From an uncultured bacterium (GTDB lineage: Bacteria; Vulcanimicrobiota; Vulcanimicrobiia; Vulcanimicrobiales; Vulcanimicrobiaceae): 37,199 bases of DNA. Below, one piece after another: positions 33,525 through 37,199 of this stretch. The notes below the pieces were generated by a model. That model made no database searches and was not told where the DNA came from. It saw only the letters and a list, made by a program, of their open reading frames with translations. The position numbers and the translations under genes were made by a program. Position 1 is the first letter of the stretch. The number at the start of each line of letters is the position of its first letter. Where the stretch lies: NCBI GenBank assembly GCA_903829325.1, contig CAIKPM010000061.1, positions 1 to 37,199 on the forward strand. Direction: 5' to 3'.

Positions 33525-34214
33525 ATGGGTGGACATACGCATTTCGACGAGTCGACGGAAGAATATCTTGAGGCTGTATATCGTCTCGAGCGCGAAGGGT
33601 CCGGCGCGACGACCTCTGGTCTTGCTGCTGAGTTAGGGGTTGCCCCGGCGTCGGTGTCGGGTATGATCAAGCGCTTGGTTGGTGAAGGGTATTTGGAACA
33701 ACGTGGTCGTGGCGACGCCCATCTTACGGAGAAAGGCCACGCGCTCGCGGTCAGAGTGATACGGCGTCATCGCCTTGCCGAGTGTTTTATGGTTGATATG
33801 CTCGGCATGGGGTGGGAAGAAGTTGGTGCTGAGGCGTGTCGGCTTGAGCATGCGATTTCTGCGCGGGTGGAAGAGCGCTTGCTGGAAGTTTTGGGCAATC
33901 CGGCTGTGTGTCCGCACGGTCATCCTATTCCGTCGCTCGACCTCTCGACGCCGGTCTGCCCAGACGTGCCTCTGGCGTTGATCGAAGTTGGCACGACTGT
34001 CCGCATGTACGGGGTCAAGGATAAAGTGCCCGAAATTCTCTTGTATTTAGGAAGTATCGGCCTTAAGCCCGGCGCGTTGGTCACCGTTCATCAGAAAGCT
34101 CCGCTCGGCGGCCCGGTCACGATCGATGTTGCTGGTGTACAACACGCGATTTCTTTAGAATTAGCGCGGACGGTGATGGTTGTTACGCTTGAGGAAGCGC
34201 AATCGCTCGCATGA
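33525..34214 (+). CDS. DtxR/MntR family metal-dependent transcriptional regulator
   Basis: A 229-residue repressor: winged helix (TSGLAAELGVAPASVSGMIK), dimerisation/metal domain, and a C-terminal FeoA/SH3-like domain (from about residue 150). Metal ligands can be aligned: His82 and Glu86 (RRHRLAE), then Cys105, Glu108, His109 (ACRLEH), as in iron-sensing DtxR. Near the N-terminus Glu13 and Glu16 (STEEYLEAVY) instead resemble the MntR site, and the DtxR residue His98 is Gly101. Metal choice (Fe or Mn) is therefore unclear. ATG 33525 has no ribosome binding site. It overlaps the helicase gene by four bases (ATGA), and probably controls the adjacent ABC importer. Confidence 0.93.
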   Translation: MGGHTHFDESTEEYLEAVYRLEREGSGATTSGLAAELGVAPASVSGMIKRLVGEGYLEQRGRGDAHLTEKGHALAVRVIRRHRLAECFMVDMLGMGWEEVGAEACRLEHAISARVEERLLEVLGNPAVCPHGHPIPSLDLSTPVCPDVPLALIEVGTTVRMYGVKDKVPEILLYLGSIGLKPGALVTVHQKAPLGGPVTIDVAGVQHAISLELARTVMVVTLEEAQSLA

Positions 34215-36118
34215 CGCTGGACGAAATCTTCGCAACCAAGGGACCGTTTGCACGCACACGCCCCGGATATCAATTGCGACCGGGGCAATTGGCGATGGCG
34301 AAAATGATCGAGCGCGGGTTGAACGATGGTGTGCACACGCTCATAGAAGCGGGCACCGGGGTGGGCAAGTCTTACGGGTATTTAGTCCCGATGTTGCGCA
34401 GTGAGCGCAAGATTTTGATTTCTACCGGGACGCTTGCCTTGCAAGAGCAACTCGTTCAGAAAGATTTACCCGCGGTCATGGAAGCGTTGGGTATCTCGCC
34501 AAAAGTTGCCTTGCTCAAAGGCCGTTCGCAATATCTCTGTCGTAAAAAGCTTGATTACGAAAGTTCTGGAGCATTGTTTGCTCCAACCGATACGGTCGAG
34601 CATCTCTGGGCTTGGGCACATACAACCAAAACTGGCGAGAAGAGTGACCTGCCCTTCGTGCCACCAGCGCAAGAGTGGGAAACCCTCGATGCAAACGCCG
34701 ATGATTGCATCGGTGAGATCTGTGAACGTTATGATGACTGCTTTTATTTCATGCAGCGAGCTCGTGCTCGCGATGCGCAAATTGTGGTAGTGAATCATGC
34801 GCTATTTTTTCTTGGACTTGCGCTTGGAAATGTTTTGCCACCGTATGATCATGTTGTTCTTGATGAAGCACATCAATGTGAAACTTGGGCGACGGCTGCT
34901 TTAACGGGTGTTATTTCATCGCGAACCGTCGGGAAAATGCTGCAACGCCTGCGCGGGGTGTACGTTGTACCCCCGCATATCGAGGCTGCGGTCGATCGGG
35001 CTTTGCATGGGCTGCAGGAAACGATTGTTGATGCGCCTAGCGAAAAATATTCTTTGCATTGGAATAGCGATGATGCATTAGCGAAGAAGACCGATTCACG
35101 TTTGAGCGAGTTACATGAAGCTTTTGGTCACCTGCAAGCTTGGATCGATGAACACGGGTTGCGTGATTTTCGTAAAAAATCCGACAATGAAGAAGAGTGT
35201 GTGCGTCGACGTGATATTGCTGCCCGTTTGATTGGTGCGATGCGTGAAACCGTAGAACGCGCGCAGACACCAGGTGAAGAAGGCATTGCTTGGATTGAGC
35301 GGGCCGAACACGGCGCGGGTGTGCATACCGCTCCCTTTGCTGTTGCAGATTTTTTGAAAGAGCGCCTGTTTTCGCGCGAGCAAAGTGTCGTCTTAACCAG
35401 CGCTACAATTGCTGAAAAAGACTCGTTTCAGTTTGTACGACGATCGTTGGGTATTACCACAGCGCGCGAATTAATTGCGCCTTCGCCGTTTCAATTCGAT
35501 CTTCAGGCACGCTTGTATGTTGCACCGACCTCGGTTAATCCGAAAGCGTCAGATTTTATTGCGCGTGCGGCGCCTTTGTTGGAAGAAGCGTTGGATCGTA
35601 CCAATGGACGAGCGTTTGTTTTATTTACTTCCTATGCGCGCATGCATGAAATGATGGCACAAACGCGCTCACGGATTGCGTATCCGATACGTATGCAAGG
35701 CGAAATGCCCCGCGCTGCTTTGATCGCTTGGTTTCGACAAACCCCGAATGCCATATTGTTCGGTAGCGGCACGTTTTGGGAGGGAATTGACGTTGTAGGT
35801 GAATCGCTCTCTTGCGTGGTGGTCGATCGTTTGCCATTTCCCTCGCCGCAAGATCCTCTCGTGGCGGCACGGATGGCGTGGTTAGAAGAGCACGGGGAAG
35901 ATGCTTTTACCGGTTATATGGTTCCCGCCGCAATCACGCGGCTCAAGCAAGGCTTTGGGCGCTTGATTCGGAGCAGTGCGGATCGTGGTGCGTTGGTTTT
36001 GCTCGACGGTCGAGCCGGAAGCACACGTTTTGGAAAAAGCATTCTTGAAGCGCTGCCTCCCGCTCGCCGGGTCAGCAGCCTAGCGGAGCTGATGGAGTTT
36101 GAGCCAGCGCTTCGGTAA
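34211..36118 (+). CDS. dinG: DinG/Rad3-type ATP-dependent DNA helicase
   Basis: XPD-like superfamily 2 helicase of 635 residues. Walker A lies in HTLIEAGTGVGKSYGYL, the DEAH box in VVLDEAHQCE, and motif VI in RLKQGFGRLIRSSADRGA. Between Walker A and the DEAH box four cysteines (RSQYLCRKK, then C-I-G-E-I-C and DDCFYF) are placed as in the 4Fe-4S domain of DinG/XPD proteins. The nuclease domain fused to some Firmicutes DinG proteins is absent. It probably unwinds 5' overhang, R-loop or forked DNA. Coupling to a metal regulator gene is suggestive, because the enzyme needs an iron-sulfur cluster. It converges with the VOC gene, one base apart. Confidence 0.93.
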   Translation: MTLDEIFATKGPFARTRPGYQLRPGQLAMAKMIERGLNDGVHTLIEAGTGVGKSYGYLVPMLRSERKILISTGTLALQEQLVQKDLPAVMEALGISPKVALLKGRSQYLCRKKLDYESSGALFAPTDTVEHLWAWAHTTKTGEKSDLPFVPPAQEWETLDANADDCIGEICERYDDCFYFMQRARARDAQIVVVNHALFFLGLALGNVLPPYDHVVLDEAHQCETWATAALTGVISSRTVGKMLQRLRGVYVVPPHIEAAVDRALHGLQETIVDAPSEKYSLHWNSDDALAKKTDSRLSELHEAFGHLQAWIDEHGLRDFRKKSDNEEECVRRRDIAARLIGAMRETVERAQTPGEEGIAWIERAEHGAGVHTAPFAVADFLKERLFSREQSVVLTSATIAEKDSFQFVRRSLGITTARELIAPSPFQFDLQARLYVAPTSVNPKASDFIARAAPLLEEALDRTNGRAFVLFTSYARMHEMMAQTRSRIAYPIRMQGEMPRAALIAWFRQTPNAILFGSGTFWEGIDVVGESLSCVVVDRLPFPSPQDPLVAARMAWLEEHGEDAFTGYMVPAAITRLKQGFGRLIRSSADRGALVLLDGRAGSTRFGKSILEALPPARRVSSLAELMEFEPALR

Positions 36119-36119
36119 G

Positions 36120-36890
36120 TTATCTGTGAGCCGAGACTAGCGAAAAATGCCCACCTTGAGGATCTACGCAATGCGCGATCCACATCGGTCCCGGGACCTC
36201 GTGGGGCTCTGTCTCGACGGTGCCGCCGTGGTCGCTCACGAGCTGTAGTGCCGGGGTCAGTGCTTCCACGGTGAAATAGAAAAGCCAGAACGGTGCCGCA
36301 ACGTTGGATGTTTTTTGCATCATCCCGCCGATATCGCTTGCGCTGTCACTTGCAAACAACTGATATGTCCCGAGCGGACCCATGTCCATCGTGGTTGTTT
36401 TTTTCCAAGCAAATATCTCACGATAAAATTCGTAGGCGGCTGGCCAATCGGTCGAATGTAATTCGTGCCAACCAACAGTTCCAACGCTTCCAAATGGAGG
36501 CAGGCTTGTTTCTGGGGGATTTGTTGGTTGGGGGTCCATAATTAAAAAGACTGCACCAGTTGGATCTGCCGCAACAGCGATCTTACCAACGCCGGGCGTA
36601 TCCCATGGTGTGCGGCAGATTATGCCACCGGCAGCAACAATGCGTTTTGCTGTATCGTCAACATCGCTGACTTGAATATAGCCGCGCCAAGCAGCCCCAA
36701 ACGACTTATCGGGAATATCATCGGGGATCGGCATCAGTCCCCCGACGCTGTGGCCGTTGTATGAGAAGATTGTATAGTCTTGATCGGGCATCTCGGCTGA
36801 CGCGGCGGTCCAGCCGAGCACCTTGGAGTAAAATTCACGCGCCCCGGCGGGGTCGCTGGTCATGATGTCATACCAAAAAAATGTTGCCAT
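36120..36890 (-). CDS. Two-domain VOC (glyoxalase/bleomycin resistance fold) protein
   Basis: A 256-residue protein with two VOC modules: residues 1-120 (MATFFWYDIMTSDPAGAREF, SKVLGWTAAS, ADPTGAVFLIMDP) and residues 135-256 (VGWHELHSTDWPAAYEFYRE, IFAWKKTTT, DPQGGHFSLVSAHR). The VOC fold binds a metal between modules; the substrate is unknown and could be an antibiotic, a ring-cleavage substrate or a methylglyoxal adduct. ATG 36890 is chosen since the second residue block begins the first VOC strand; a 23-codon upstream extension (to 36959) has no family character. The ribosome binding site is weak (AGAAG). Confidence 0.88.
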   Translation of the reverse strand: MATFFWYDIMTSDPAGAREFYSKVLGWTAASAEMPDQDYTIFSYNGHSVGGLMPIPDDIPDKSFGAAWRGYIQVSDVDDTAKRIVAAGGIICRTPWDTPGVGKIAVAADPTGAVFLIMDPQPTNPPETSLPPFGSVGTVGWHELHSTDWPAAYEFYREIFAWKKTTTMDMGPLGTYQLFASDSASDIGGMMQKTSNVAAPFWLFYFTVEALTPALQLVSDHGGTVETEPHEVPGPMWIAHCVDPQGGHFSLVSAHR

Positions 36891-36967
36891 TGCGTCTTCT
36901 GCGCAGCCCGAACCCGCTTCCCCTCTCGATGAGATGGCTTTGGGCGAAGGCGGCCCCAATCAGCCGG

Positions 36968-36998
36968 ATAACAGCGTTTTAACAACGTTATAACAGCG
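36968..36998. repeat. Direct repeat ATAACAGCG, two copies
   Basis: ATAACAGCG occurs at 36968-36976 and 36990-36998, the starts 22 bases apart, close to two helical turns. GTTATAAC (36988-36995) is a perfect palindrome overlapping the second copy. They lie between the VOC gene and the Fic-like remnant. They could be regulator sites for either gene. TATCCT (37006-37011) may be a -10 box for the plus strand. Confidence 0.4.
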
Positions 36999-37017
36999 CA
37001 TCTGCTATCCTGATTGG

Positions 37018-37119
37018 GTGTTTGCTCCCAAATTTCGCATTACTCCGAGTATGGCGCAACAGCTCATGAGCATCGAGGCAGCGGAATGTGTCAATGTCTT
37101 TGAGACCAGTTTTGCTTAG
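37018..37119 (+). pseudogene. Remnant of a Fic family protein N-terminus
   Basis: GTG 37018 opens a 33-codon frame (VFAPKFRITPSMAQQLMSIE, then 13 residues, TAG at 37117). The phrase K-F-x-I-T-P-x-M/L-x-x-x-L-x-x-I-E is typical of the N-terminal helix of Fic AMP-transferases, which normally continue for 200 or more residues. The frame stops at TAG 37117, and I do not see the FIC motif (HPFxxGNGR) in the remaining 80 bases in any frame. A GCCAAT/ATTGGC hairpin (37123-37137) follows. A truncated gene or a chance match are both possible; the window edge limits the view. Confidence 0.45.
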
Positions 37120-37122
37120 ACT

Positions 37123-37137
37123 GCCAATTCGATTGGC
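37123..37137. repeat. Short hairpin after the Fic-like remnant
   Basis: GCCAAT (37123-37128) and ATTGGC (37132-37137) form a perfect six-base-pair stem with loop TCG. No T tract follows, so terminator function is weakly supported. Confidence 0.35.
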
Positions 37138-37199
37138 GGGTTAATCGCTGCGTAACTTGGTAGTTTCGGTGGCCGCGGTATTCCATGCACGAATCGTTC

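Noticed and set aside
36891-36959. Upstream extension of the VOC protein (MGPPSPKAISS).
   Set aside because: No VOC-family character; ATG 36890 gives the usual first strand.
1-37199. CRISPR arrays, insertion sequences, prophage genes, attachment sites.
   Set aside because: I found no regularly spaced repeats, transposase or integrase frames, or target-site duplications.

Overview
The window looks like a chromosomal segment from an uncultured-type bacterium with moderate GC and very compact gene packing. There are no phage genes, insertion sequences, CRISPR arrays or other obvious mobile elements. The gene set (B12-dependent class II ribonucleotide reductase, a yqeG-aroE pair reminiscent of Firmicutes, GS-I plus AmtB, a lipobox-bearing S8 protease, many short overlapping genes) suggests a Terrabacteria-side lineage. 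My best guess is Candidatus Eremiobacterota (WPS-2) or a relative; this is an inference from gene content and protein style, not from a database search.

Layout. 1-133: 3' end of a 5S rRNA gene and its terminator, so an rRNA operon lies just upstream. 284-1678: an unrecognised single-pass membrane protein. 1675-5277 (-): nrdJ, with a control region (NrdR-box-like site, DnaA-box-like sites) shared with the divergent yqeG-aroE pair. 6605-6693 (-): tRNA-Ser(GGA), whose gene is overlapped antisense by the end of aroE, and a 71-codon small gene upstream of it. 7179-9913: a proline-rich anchored protein, inorganic pyrophosphatase and a succinate-semialdehyde-type aldehyde dehydrogenase. 9910-13389 (-): a three-gene membrane glycosylation operon (PIG-V-like, GtrA, GT39).

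13481-21610: a tightly overlapping seven-gene run: GlpX, a lipoamide-dehydrogenase-like flavoprotein that apparently starts at ATC, a nitrilase-type glutaminase, NAD synthetase, a precorrin-2-dehydrogenase-like protein, CinA (NMN deamidase) and an S8 lipoprotein protease. Its core theme is pyridine nucleotide synthesis and salvage. 21685-25043: two GT87-like membrane proteins and a small exported protein. 25044-25346: a structured leader in front of an orphan NarL-type regulator (25347-25994) with a degenerate acidic pocket.

25967-29955 (-): glnA, a phosphomannomutase/phosphoglucomutase and nagA form an operon joining glutamine and amino-sugar metabolism. The divergent amtB (30120) supplies ammonium. 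31385-33418: SemiSWEET, a FecCD-type permease and its ATPase, followed by a DtxR/MntR-family metal regulator overlapping a DinG-type helicase (34211-36118). 36120-36890 (-) is a two-domain VOC protein. The window ends in a 33-codon remnant resembling the N-terminus of a Fic protein.

Starts were chosen from family alignments recalled from memory and visible Shine-Dalgarno sequences; several are downstream of the longest open frame. No similarity search was possible.
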